Part shown: in pieces, positions 8,903 to 16,449 of the stretch
Position numbering within the stretch: position 1 is the first letter of the stretch
Layout: each line of letters starts with the position of its first letter
From: an uncultured Paracoccaceae bacterium
GTDB lineage: Bacteria > Pseudomonadota > Alphaproteobacteria > Rhodobacterales > Rhodobacteraceae
Reading direction: 5' to 3'
Assembly (NCBI GenBank): GCA_947503935.1
Contig: CANNFR010000001.1
Span: 372,001 to 436,000, forward strand
Length of the DNA stretch: 64,000 bases
The notes under the pieces: generated by a model
The model's input: the letters and a program-made list of their open reading frames with translations, nothing else
Told to the model about the DNA's origin: nothing
The model's database searches: none
Made by a program: the position numbers and the translations under genes

Positions 8903-9780
8903 GCACTGCACCCAACAAGCAACCCGGCGATCCGGAAACGACCGGCCACGAATGGGACGGGATCGAGGAATTCAACAATCCCCTGCCGCGCTGGTGGCTC
9001 TGGACCTTTTACCTCACGATCATCTGGGGGATCGGCTATACGATCGCCTATCCCGCCTGGCCGCTTATTCAGGAGGCCACGCCAGGCCTTCTGGGCTATT
9101 CGACCCGCGCCGAGGTGGCCGAGGAGATTTCGCGCGTCGAGGCGGCGAATGCGGATATCGAATCGCGTCTGGCCTCGATCGAGCTGACCGAGATTTCAGC
9201 CGACCCGGAGCTGCAGCAATATGCCGTCAATGCGGGGGCGGCCGTCTTCCGCAGCTGGTGCTCGCAATGCCATGGCTCGGGCGCGGCAGGTGTGCAGGCT
9301 GCCGGCTATCCCAACCTTCTGGACGATGACTGGCTCTGGGGCGGCGATATCGAGGCGATCCATTACACCATCGCCCACGGCATCCGGAATACCGAGGATT
9401 TCGACGCGCGCTTCTCCGAAATGCCCGCCTTCGGCGATATCCTGAGCGAGGAAGAAATTGCCCAGGTCGTGGCCTACGTGCAGCAGATCTCGGGTCAGGA
9501 AGCGGACGCGACGCTGGTCTCGGCCGGGGCTGAGATTTACCTCGACAATTGCGCCTCGTGCCACGGCGACAATGGCGAAGGCATCCGCGATCTGGGGGCG
9601 CCGAACCTGACCGATGCGATCTGGCTTTACGGCGGGGACGCCGAGGCACTGACCTATCAGATCGTCAACGCCCGCAACGGCGTGATGCCGCCTTGGACCA
9701 ATCGCCTCTCCGAGGCCGAGATCCGCGCGGTGGCCACGTATGTTCATGGCCTGGGTGGCGGCGAGACGTTGGAGGAATAG
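8899..9780 (+). CDS. ccoP: cbb3 oxidase subunit III, membrane-anchored diheme cytochrome c
   Basis: A 293-residue diheme subunit that receives electrons from soluble or membrane cytochromes c. The N-terminus carries the NPLPRWWLWTFY entry to a membrane helix (about 31-53), then a coiled acidic linker and two cytochrome c domains with CSQCH at 121-125 and CASCH at 218-222; MPAFGD and MPPWTN supply distal methionines. Expressed in overlap with ccoQ. A strong hairpin follows the stop codon. Confidence 0.95.
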   Translation: MSTAPNKQPGDPETTGHEWDGIEEFNNPLPRWWLWTFYLTIIWGIGYTIAYPAWPLIQEATPGLLGYSTRAEVAEEISRVEAANADIESRLASIELTEISADPELQQYAVNAGAAVFRSWCSQCHGSGAAGVQAAGYPNLLDDDWLWGGDIEAIHYTIAHGIRNTEDFDARFSEMPAFGDILSEEEIAQVVAYVQQISGQEADATLVSAGAEIYLDNCASCHGDNGEGIRDLGAPNLTDAIWLYGGDAEALTYQIVNARNGVMPPWTNRLSEAEIRAVATYVHGLGGGETLEE

Positions 9781-9822
9781 CAACCTGGAGCTACCGGACG
9801 CCCCTTGCGGCGTTCGGCAGAC

Positions 9823-9875
9823 CCGGCCCTGGCCCCCTGATCCTGTTCGCGCGTTTTCAGGGGGGCTGGGGCCGG
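9823..9875 (+). terminator. Large stem-loop after ccoNOQP
   Basis: Left arm 9823-9840 and right arm 9857-9875 pair over 18 positions with two G-U pairs and one bulged G, around a 16-base loop ending GCGTTT. It begins 42 bases after the ccoP stop. The lack of a U-run points as much to 3'-end protection or attenuation as to classical termination. Confidence 0.55.
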
Positions 9876-9959
9876 AGTTGTTATCTGTTGTGCCCTTCCC
9901 GATCCAGAAGATAGACAGAAGGTCATAGCGATCCGATTTTGTGCAAAAGACATGAATTG

Positions 9960-10322
9960 ATGTCCCACGAGACGCCTCAGGACACTCACCAAGGCTATAC
10001 CGCGCTTGACGGAACATATGTGGGCATTCTGGCCGTCCCACAGCAGCCCGACGCTCCGGTCGATCTAAGCCGCTGCCGAGAGCCGGCGCGAAAGGACGCG
10101 CTGGCCGCTGCCGAGAGAAGCTTCTCGCGCGAGTTTGCCGCGATCGAACATCGGCTGACACATCTCGACAATCCGTTTGCAGATGAAACCGCGGCCCTTA
10201 ATCCGGCTCTGGCCTCACTCACCCCGCGTTATCTGATAGATGTCTATCGCACTATCTTCCACGAACCGCTGTTGCGGGAATGGATTGACTGTGCCGATGC
10301 CGATTTGCCCCTCCGCTGCTAG
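9960..10322 (+). CDS. Small hypothetical protein between ccoP and ccoG
   Basis: A 120-residue open frame starting at ATG 9960 (an in-frame TTG at 9939 is less likely). It has no signal peptide or membrane helix; the middle is charged and predicted helical (ARKDALAAAERSFSREFAAI), and the end DADLPLRC is cysteine-terminal. I recognise no family. It interrupts the usual ccoP-ccoG junction and is followed ten bases later by a decayed frame, so it may belong to a small eroding insertion. The absence of a clear ribosome-binding site lowers confidence. Confidence 0.4.
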   Translation: MSHETPQDTHQGYTALDGTYVGILAVPQQPDAPVDLSRCREPARKDALAAAERSFSREFAAIEHRLTHLDNPFADETAALNPALASLTPRYLIDVYRTIFHEPLLREWIDCADADLPLRC

Positions 10323-10331
10323 ATAAGGGCC

Positions 10332-10506
10332 ATGACACTGCAACAAGTCCCCGGCGCGGTTTATCTACGTCGCGAGAAACCCCCGAAATCACGGCCTACC
10401 TGACCCGCGTCGCGGCCGAGCAAAGTAGGAAGCCCTACGCAAACATGCGGTGTTTCTGCTGGAAGATCGCGGCTGCAAGCCGCCCCCGCCGCCCGATGAC
10501 AGCTGA
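10332..10506 (+). pseudogene. Probable decayed small ORF with two frameshifts
   Basis: Starting at ATG 10332 the frame reads MTLQQVPGAVYLRREK and then hits TGA. A plausible continuation appears in another frame (EITAYLTRVAAEQSRKPYA, from 10385) and then in a third (KHAVFLLEDRGCKPPPPP, ending at TGA 10506). Protein-like composition broken across three frames suggests a frameshifted gene remnant. No family recognised, and the call rests on composition only. Confidence 0.3.
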
Positions 10507-10512
10507 CGCACC

Positions 10513-11238
10513 TTACTCAAACGCCGGCGGCGGCGTGTTGCCCACGTAGCTCATCCAGTGCACCTGGACGCTGACACCGCGGGCTTTCAGGCGTTCCATC
10601 AGGGCGCGGGTGGGATGGTCGGGGTCGGACACGTCCTCGTAGATGGCATTATCCATGATTTGAACCGCTTGCAGCGATGGCATGTCATCCAGTGCCTCGA
10701 TGTTCATCAGGCCGACACTTAGCTCCAACTCTTGCACCGTCTCGTGGGGGAGAAGCGCCAGATCAACCGTTTCGATCATTGAACTGACCAGAAGGCTTCT
10801 AAGGTTGCGGCAGGCCTTGATCCCCTCGATCGTCGCGATGTCAAACTCTTCGGTCTCGCCGCCCCAGAAATAGTGGATGTAGGGGTAGATATCGATCCCG
10901 CCATCCAGTTCGATCGTCTCGATGCGGTCCAGTTGCGGCTGAAAGATCTGATAGCGCGCCAGATAGTCGCGCACTTCCGCGATGGGGCTCCAGCCCTCGA
11001 TTTCCAGATCAACCGGCCGTCCCAGCACATGGGCTGCAAGGTCTTCCGGCGTCCCAAGATCGATGATCCCGTCTGCCATCATGGCCGACAGGATCGCCAG
11101 TTTGAAATTCGGATCGGTAAAGGGCGTTACCGGTTCATGGAGGGGCCTGCGATAAGTATCAGCGACCGCGCCGGGGGCCGACATCGAAAACGCCGCACAG
11201 GCGGCACCCTGGAAGATGGTTTCCCTGCGGGTCAGCAT
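10513..11238 (-). CDS. Secreted hypothetical protein with Tat-like signal
   Basis: A 241-residue protein if started at ATG 11238. The N-terminus MLTRRETIFQGAACAAFSMS has a twin arginine followed by a hydrophobic stretch and an alanine-rich cleavage region, like a Tat signal. The mature part has alternating leucine/isoleucine strands such as TVQELELSVGLMNIEALDDM and SLQAVQIMDNAIY, reminiscent of a leucine-rich-repeat-like or DUF6892-like fold (from memory, unchecked). It lies antisense between the two cco operons. Function unknown. Confidence 0.7.
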   Translation of the reverse strand: MLTRRETIFQGAACAAFSMSAPGAVADTYRRPLHEPVTPFTDPNFKLAILSAMMADGIIDLGTPEDLAAHVLGRPVDLEIEGWSPIAEVRDYLARYQIFQPQLDRIETIELDGGIDIYPYIHYFWGGETEEFDIATIEGIKACRNLRSLLVSSMIETVDLALLPHETVQELELSVGLMNIEALDDMPSLQAVQIMDNAIYEDVSDPDHPTRALMERLKARGVSVQVHWMSYVGNTPPPAFE

Positions 11239-11342
11239 GACTACGCTCCCAAACGGCTGTTCTAGCCAAACCTCTGCGGTCCGCCGGTGGAGGTCAACCA
11301 CCTAGGCGCGCGGCTGCGACAAATGCGCCCCGGAGGTTCGGT

Positions 11343-11356
11343 TTGACCCATGTCAA
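11343..11356. promoter_or_regulatory. FNR box upstream of ccoGHIS
   Basis: TTGACCCATGTCAA is a symmetric TTGAC-N4-GTCAA site. It lies 60 bases before the chosen ccoG start and in the divergent gap to the secreted protein at 10.5-11.2 kb. It fits FnrL control of the oxidase assembly operon. Confidence 0.75.
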
Positions 11357-11416
11357 AGCCAATTGACGTGTAAGACACCACAACAAACAGGCGCAACAGG
11401 ATCAGACGGAGCGACC

Positions 11417-12847
11417 TTGAGTTCAACCGACACAGAAGACCCCAAGCTTTATGCCGCGCGCGAACCGGTCTTTCCCCGGCGCGTCAGCGGCGCGTTTCGC
11501 ACGTTCAAGTGGTGGTTCATGGGGCTTGCGCTTGGCATCTACTACATCACGCCGTGGATCCGCTGGGATCGCGGCCCGAACCTGCCCGATCAGGCCGTTC
11601 TGGTCGATCTGGCGCATCGGCGTTTCTTCTTCTTCATGGTCGAGATTTGGCCCCACGAATTCTACTTCGTGGCGGGGCTTCTGATCATGGCGGGGCTTGG
11701 CTTGTTCCTCTTCACCTCGGCGCTGGGCCGGGTCTGGTGCGGATATGCCTGCCCGCAGACTGTCTGGACCGACCTTTTCATCCTGGTCGAACGCTGGGTT
11801 GAGGGCGACCGCAACGCGCGCGTGCGCCTCTGGAAGTCCAAATGGGATTTTCGCAAATGGCGCCTCAGGCTGACGAAATGGGCAATCTGGCTGCTGATCG
11901 CGGTCGCCACCGGCGGAGCTTGGGTGTTCTACTTCACCGACGCGCCGACACTGCTGGTCGATCTGTTGACGTTCAGCGCGCATCCGGTGGCCTACACCAC
12001 GATCGCGATCCTGACGGCCACCACCTTCCTCTTCGGCGGTTTCTTCCGCGAGCAGATCTGCATCTATGCCTGCCCCTGGCCGCGCATCCAGGCCGCGATG
12101 ATGGACGAAGACACCATCACCGTGGGCTACCGCGACTGGCGCGGCGAGCCGCGCGGCAAGCACCGCAAGGGCGAGGGCGCCGAGGCCTTGGGCGATTGCA
12201 TCGATTGCATGGCTTGCGTGAATGTCTGCCCCATGGGCATCGACATCCGCGACGGCCAGCAACTGGCCTGCATCACCTGCGCGCTTTGCATTGATGCCTG
12301 CGACGATGTGATGGAGAAGATCGGCAAGCCCCGCGGCCTGATCGACTACATGGCGCTGAGTGATGAGGTGCGCGAACGCGGCGGGAAGAAGCCGCTCAGC
12401 ATCTGGACCCACATTTTGCGGCCCCGCACGATGCTCTACACGTCGCTTTACACCATTGTGGGGATCGGCCTCGTTGTGGCGCTGTTCCTGCGGCAGGAGA
12501 TCGATGTGACGGTTGAGCCTGTTCGCAACCCCACCTTCGTGACGCTTTCGGACGGGTCGGTGCGCAACACCTACAATCTGCGCCTGCGCAACCTGACGCT
12601 TGAGGATCGGCGTTTTCACCTATCGCTGACCTCCGACGCGCTTCTCAGGATCGATCTCGAGGGCACCGACGAACTGGTCGTCGACGTGCCCGCCAACCAG
12701 ATGGTTCAACAGCGCGTCTATGTCATCGCGCCGCCCCGGTCCGAGGCCGCAACCGCCTCGCTCACCGATCTGCGGCTCTGGGTTGAAGATCTGGAAAGCA
12801 CCGACCGCGCCTATCGCGATACTGTTTTCAACGGGAGGGACCAATGA
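11417..12847 (+). CDS. ccoG: cbb3 oxidase assembly protein CcoG/RdxA (polyferredoxin, cupric reductase family)
   Basis: A 476-residue membrane iron-sulfur protein; CcoG reduces Cu(II) to Cu(I) for insertion into cbb3 oxidase. Membrane helices carry the conserved VWCGYACPQTVW and ICIYACPWPR cysteines, followed by a 2x4Fe-4S ferredoxin region (CIDCMACVNVCPMG and CITCALCIDACD) and a C-terminal beta-sandwich domain. I chose the TTG at 11417, which has CGGAG at the right spacing and begins just before the conserved DPKLYAAREPVFP; another TTG at 11363 would add 18 residues but lacks such a site. Its stop overlaps ccoH (ATGA). Confidence 0.94.
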   Translation: MSSTDTEDPKLYAAREPVFPRRVSGAFRTFKWWFMGLALGIYYITPWIRWDRGPNLPDQAVLVDLAHRRFFFFMVEIWPHEFYFVAGLLIMAGLGLFLFTSALGRVWCGYACPQTVWTDLFILVERWVEGDRNARVRLWKSKWDFRKWRLRLTKWAIWLLIAVATGGAWVFYFTDAPTLLVDLLTFSAHPVAYTTIAILTATTFLFGGFFREQICIYACPWPRIQAAMMDEDTITVGYRDWRGEPRGKHRKGEGAEALGDCIDCMACVNVCPMGIDIRDGQQLACITCALCIDACDDVMEKIGKPRGLIDYMALSDEVRERGGKKPLSIWTHILRPRTMLYTSLYTIVGIGLVVALFLRQEIDVTVEPVRNPTFVTLSDGSVRNTYNLRLRNLTLEDRRFHLSLTSDALLRIDLEGTDELVVDVPANQMVQQRVYVIAPPRSEAATASLTDLRLWVEDLESTDRAYRDTVFNGRDQ

Positions 12848-13317
12848 CCGACCCCGATATCACCGAACGTCAGCTGACCGGGCGCCATGTGCTGGCCATC
12901 GTCGTGGGCGCCTTCGCTGTCATCATCGCGGTCAATCTGACCATGGCCTACAAGGCGGTCAGCACCTTTGCAGGGCTTGAGGTGCAGAATAGCTATGTCG
13001 CCAGCCAAAGCTTCGATGCCGACCGCGCCGCGCAAGAGGCGCTGGGCTGGACCGTGACCCATAAGGTCTTGAATGGTACGCTGACCGTCGATGTCACAGG
13101 CCCCGATGGCCGCCCGGCCGATGTGGCGGGGGTGCAGGCGCTGCTTGGCCGCACCACCAGCCGGGCCGATGACCAGGAGCTGGCCTTCACCCGGACTGAT
13201 CGCGCGACCTTCCAGGCCCCGGTCGATGTTGCGCGCGGCCAATGGATGATCCGGCTTAGCGCCACCGCAGGCGACGGCACCGCCTTTCGCCAACGCGTCT
13301 CGCTGTCGGTGCGCTGA
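12844..13317 (+). CDS. ccoH: cbb3 oxidase assembly protein CcoH (FixH family)
   Basis: A 157-residue single-pass membrane protein. A short cytoplasmic N-terminus precedes a helix (AIVVGAFAVIIAVNLTMAYK) and a periplasmic beta-rich domain ending RQRVSLSVR. CcoH is required for cbb3 assembly and associates with CcoN. It is joined to ccoG by ATGA and to ccoI by a one-base TGATG overlap, so the four assembly genes are translated as a unit. Confidence 0.92.
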   Translation: MTDPDITERQLTGRHVLAIVVGAFAVIIAVNLTMAYKAVSTFAGLEVQNSYVASQSFDADRAAQEALGWTVTHKVLNGTLTVDVTGPDGRPADVAGVQALLGRTTSRADDQELAFTRTDRATFQAPVDVARGQWMIRLSATAGDGTAFRQRVSLSVR

Positions 13318-15500
13318 TGAGCATGGCGACCGCCTCTGGCTGTCCGGCCTGCGCGGCGGCCCCCGCCGCCCAGGCCGTGGCCGAGGCGGCGCGCCAGGCG
13401 GACGACGCCCATATCCTGCTGTCGGTCCCCGCGATCCACTGCGCGATCTGCATCTCGACCCTGGAAAACGGCCTGTCCGCCGCGCCCGACATCCACTCGG
13501 CCCGCGTAAACCTGACCCTCAAGCGCGTCAGCGTCGAGGCCGCGCCTGGGGTCACCCCCGCCGACCTGATCGCCCGGGTCAAAAAGCTGGGCTACGAGGC
13601 GCATGAGCTTGATGCCGGCATGCTCTCGGCGACCGAGACTGACGCCAAGGGCCGCGACCTTCTGATGCGCCTCGCCGTGGCGGGCTTTGCCATGATGAAC
13701 GTCATGCTCTTGTCCATCGCCGTCTGGTCGGGGGCCGAGGCTGCCACGCGCGACCTTTTCCACTGGATCTCGGCGGCCATCGCCCTGCCCACCATCGCGT
13801 TCTCGGCCCAGCCTTTCTTCCGCTCGGCCCTGTCCGGCTTCCGCGCGGGCCGCTTCAACATGGATGCACCGATCTCTCTGGCGATCCTTCTGGCGGCCGG
13901 CACGTCCCTCTACGAGACGATGCAATCGGGCGAGCACGCCTATTTCGACGCCGCCGTCGCGCTGACCTTCTTCCTGCTCATCGGCCGCTATCTCGACCAT
14001 CGCACCCGCGCCACGGCCCGGTCCGCCGCGCAGGAATTGGCGGCGCTGGAGGTACCCCGCGCCCTGAAAGTCACAGAGGACGGCGATCGCATCGCCCCCA
14101 TCGCCGAGCTGCGTGAGGGCGATCTGGTGCGCATCCTGCCCGGCACGCGCGTACCTGCCGACGGTGTCATCGAGACAGGGGAAAGCGAGGTCGATCGTTC
14201 GCTTCTGACCGGGGAAAGCCTCCCCGCCTTCGCGGGCCCCGGCACTGCGCTGGCCACGGGCGAGGTCAACCTGACGGGCCCGCTGACCTTGCGCATCACG
14301 GCGGCCGGGCGCAATTCCTCGCTCCACCGTCTGGCCGATCTGGTCGCTGTGGCCGAGGCGGGCCGCGGCCGCTACACCTCGATCGCCGACCGCGTGGTCA
14401 AGTATTATGCGCCGGGTGTGCACATTCTGGCAGCCCTCAGTTGGGCGGGCTGGATGCTTTATGCGGGCGACATGCGTCAGGCCATCGGCATTGCGGTTGC
14501 CGTTTTGATCATCACCTGCCCCTGTGCGCTGGGCCTGTCGGTCCCCGCCGTGATGACCGCCGCGTCCGGGCGTCTGTTCAAACAGGGCATGCTGATCAAG
14601 AGCGGCACCGCGCTTGAGCGTCTGGCCGAGGTCAATACGGTCGTCTTCGACAAGACCGGCACGCTGACAATAGGCGAGCCGCAGGTGACAAACCTTGCGG
14701 GTCACACCCGCCGCGACCTGCAAATCGCCGCCGCTTTGGCCGCCGCATCCTCCCATCCGCTGGCCCGTTCGCTGACCACCGCGCTGGGTGAGGCGGGGAT
14801 CAAGCCCGCAAATGTGCAGGCCCTGCGCGAAGTGGCGGGCTACGGCGTTGAGGGTCGGCTGGGTGATCAGCCTGTCCGCCTGGGCCGTGCCGCCTGGCTT
14901 GGCACGACGCCCGGCCCCGCCAGTGCTGCCTGGCTTGCCATTGGTGACGAGGCTCCCCGCGAATTCACCTTTGCCGATCGTCTGCGCCCCGGCGCCGAAG
15001 ACTTGATCGCGGCGCTGCGCGACAAGGGCCTGCATCTGATGCTGGTCTCGGGCGATGCGGACGGGCCCGTGGCCGATCTGGCCGAAAGGCTCGGCATTGC
15101 CGAATGGCGCGCGGGCGCCCTGCCGCAGGACAAGGCAGCCTTGGTCGCGGGCCTGGCGGGCGAGGGGCGCAAGGTGCTGATGGTGGGCGACGGGCTGAAC
15201 GATACTGCCGCTCTGGCCGGTGCCCATGTCTCAATCTCGCCCGCCTCGGCGCTGGATGCCGCGCGCACCGCATCCGACATCGTGCTTCTGGGTAACAGCC
15301 TGGCGCCAGTGGCCGACGCGCTGGGCGTGGCCGGCCGCGCCATTGCCCGCATCCGCGAGAATATCGGTATCTCGAACCTCTACAATCTTGTCGCTGTGCC
15401 GCTGGCCGTCGTGGGGCTTTGTACCCCGCTCATTGCGGCTTTGGCGATGTCGTCGTCATCGGTTACAGTGTCCTTGAACGCACTTCGATTAAGGCGATAG
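13317..15500 (+). CDS. ccoI: Copper-exporting P1B-type ATPase for cbb3 assembly
   Basis: A 727-residue heavy-metal P-type ATPase (FixI/CopA2 class) that moves Cu(I) across the inner membrane to metallate the oxidase. An N-terminal C9-x2-C12 pair precedes a heavy-metal-associated domain with C42-A-I-C45. The transmembrane metal site is CPC at 401-403, the actuator TGES starts at 298, and the phosphorylation motif DKTGT is at 445-449. GDGLNDTAALA near the end is the hinge motif. Neighbours ccoG, ccoH and ccoS support the oxidase-specific role over general copper resistance. Confidence 0.95.
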   Translation: MSMATASGCPACAAAPAAQAVAEAARQADDAHILLSVPAIHCAICISTLENGLSAAPDIHSARVNLTLKRVSVEAAPGVTPADLIARVKKLGYEAHELDAGMLSATETDAKGRDLLMRLAVAGFAMMNVMLLSIAVWSGAEAATRDLFHWISAAIALPTIAFSAQPFFRSALSGFRAGRFNMDAPISLAILLAAGTSLYETMQSGEHAYFDAAVALTFFLLIGRYLDHRTRATARSAAQELAALEVPRALKVTEDGDRIAPIAELREGDLVRILPGTRVPADGVIETGESEVDRSLLTGESLPAFAGPGTALATGEVNLTGPLTLRITAAGRNSSLHRLADLVAVAEAGRGRYTSIADRVVKYYAPGVHILAALSWAGWMLYAGDMRQAIGIAVAVLIITCPCALGLSVPAVMTAASGRLFKQGMLIKSGTALERLAEVNTVVFDKTGTLTIGEPQVTNLAGHTRRDLQIAAALAAASSHPLARSLTTALGEAGIKPANVQALREVAGYGVEGRLGDQPVRLGRAAWLGTTPGPASAAWLAIGDEAPREFTFADRLRPGAEDLIAALRDKGLHLMLVSGDADGPVADLAERLGIAEWRAGALPQDKAALVAGLAGEGRKVLMVGDGLNDTAALAGAHVSISPASALDAARTASDIVLLGNSLAPVADALGVAGRAIARIRENIGISNLYNLVAVPLAVVGLCTPLIAALAMSSSSVTVSLNALRLRR

Positions 15501-15503
15501 CGC

Positions 15504-15662
15504 ATGGATGTCCTGTCCTACCTGATCCCGGCCTCGCTGTTCCTCGGCGGCATCGGCCTTTTGGCCTTCGTCTGGGCGATGAAGACCCGCCAGTTCGACG
15601 ACCCCGAGGGCGACAGCCATCGCATCCTGGCCGACGATTGGGACGACAAGCCGAAGCCATGA
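15504..15662 (+). CDS. ccoS: cbb3 oxidase maturation protein CcoS (FixS)
   Basis: A 52-residue protein starting MDVLSYLIPASLFLGGIG, with one membrane helix, then AFVWAMKTRQFDDPEGDSHR, the hallmark of the FixS family, and an acidic tail ending DDKPKP. CcoS is needed for cofactor insertion into CcoN. It begins three bases after the ccoI stop and closes the ccoGHIS operon. Confidence 0.92.
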   Translation: MDVLSYLIPASLFLGGIGLLAFVWAMKTRQFDDPEGDSHRILADDWDDKPKP

Positions 15663-15698
15663 AGCCGCGCGTTTTTTGCGCGATCATGCTTGCCCGCT

Positions 15699-16385
15699 TT
15701 ACCCAATTCTCACTTCAGCCGAGCCAACCCCCTCGATCTCGACCCGGCAGGTTTCGCCCGGCTTGATCGGCCCGACCCCGGCGGGTGTGCCGGTCATGAT
15801 CAGGTCACCTGGCGCCAGCGTCACCAGCGCTGAAAGATACGAGATCACCTCAGGCACCGACCAGATCATATCGGCGATATCGCCCGCCTGACGGGGGGCG
15901 CCATCGATCGTGCAGGTGATGGCCCCGGCGGCGGGATGCCCGATCTGATCGACGGGGCGCAGCGCGCCGATGACAGCCGAGGCATCAAAGCCTTTAGCCA
16001 TGTCCCAGGGTCTGCGTGCCGCCTTAGCCTCGGCCTGAAGGTCGCGCCGTGTCAGGTCGTTGCCGGCGGCATAGCCCCAGATATGGGCCAGCGCATCCGC
16101 CACGGTGATATTGGCGCCGCCGATGCCGATGGCCACGATCAACTCGGCCTCGTGATGCAGATCCGATGTGGCGGGCGGGTAGGGGATGTGGGCGCCGTCA
16201 TCGACCACCGCATCGGCAGGTTTGGTGAAGAAGAATGGCGGGTCGCGGTCATCATTACCCATCTCGCGCGCATGTTCGGCATAGTTGCGGCCCACGCAGA
16301 AGATACGGCGCACCGGAAACCGGGCGGACTGGCCTGCAACGGCGATACTGGGAACGGCGGCGGGCGGGAAAACGAATTCGGTCAT
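15699..16385 (-). CDS. Fumarylacetoacetate hydrolase family protein
   Basis: A 228-residue single-domain FAH enzyme. The conserved features are FCVGRNYAEHAREMG, FFFTKPADAV, the metal-ligand stretch HHEAELIVAIG, and GDLIMTGTPAGVGP near the end. Members hydrolyse or decarboxylate small acyl-pyruvate-type substrates (for example acylpyruvase, oxaloacetate decarboxylase). The substrate cannot be read here, and no aromatic degradation gene is adjacent. It converges on ccoS with only 36 bases between. Confidence 0.88.
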   Translation of the reverse strand: MTEFVFPPAAVPSIAVAGQSARFPVRRIFCVGRNYAEHAREMGNDDRDPPFFFTKPADAVVDDGAHIPYPPATSDLHHEAELIVAIGIGGANITVADALAHIWGYAAGNDLTRRDLQAEAKAARRPWDMAKGFDASAVIGALRPVDQIGHPAAGAITCTIDGAPRQAGDIADMIWSVPEVISYLSALVTLAPGDLIMTGTPAGVGPIKPGETCRVEIEGVGSAEVRIG

Positions 16386-16449
16386 CTGGGCGGCTCCGGT
16401 CTGGTGCCGCCCGTTTTGACCTGACCGACGCCCGGGTGCAAGCTGCGGT

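Noticed and set aside
11423-12619. 398-codon frame antisense to ccoG
   Set aside because: Mirror of the CcoG reading frame; the real gene carries the ferredoxin cysteines and membrane helices.
12993-15227. A 744-codon open frame antisense to ccoI
   Set aside because: High-GC third-position shadow. The plus strand encodes a complete P-type ATPase with all motifs; the antisense translation is Gly/Arg/His-rich without family features.
15666-15682. CGCGC/GCGCG pair around a T-run between ccoS and the FAH gene
   Set aside because: Only five base pairs and the T-run is in the loop, so a terminator is not supported.
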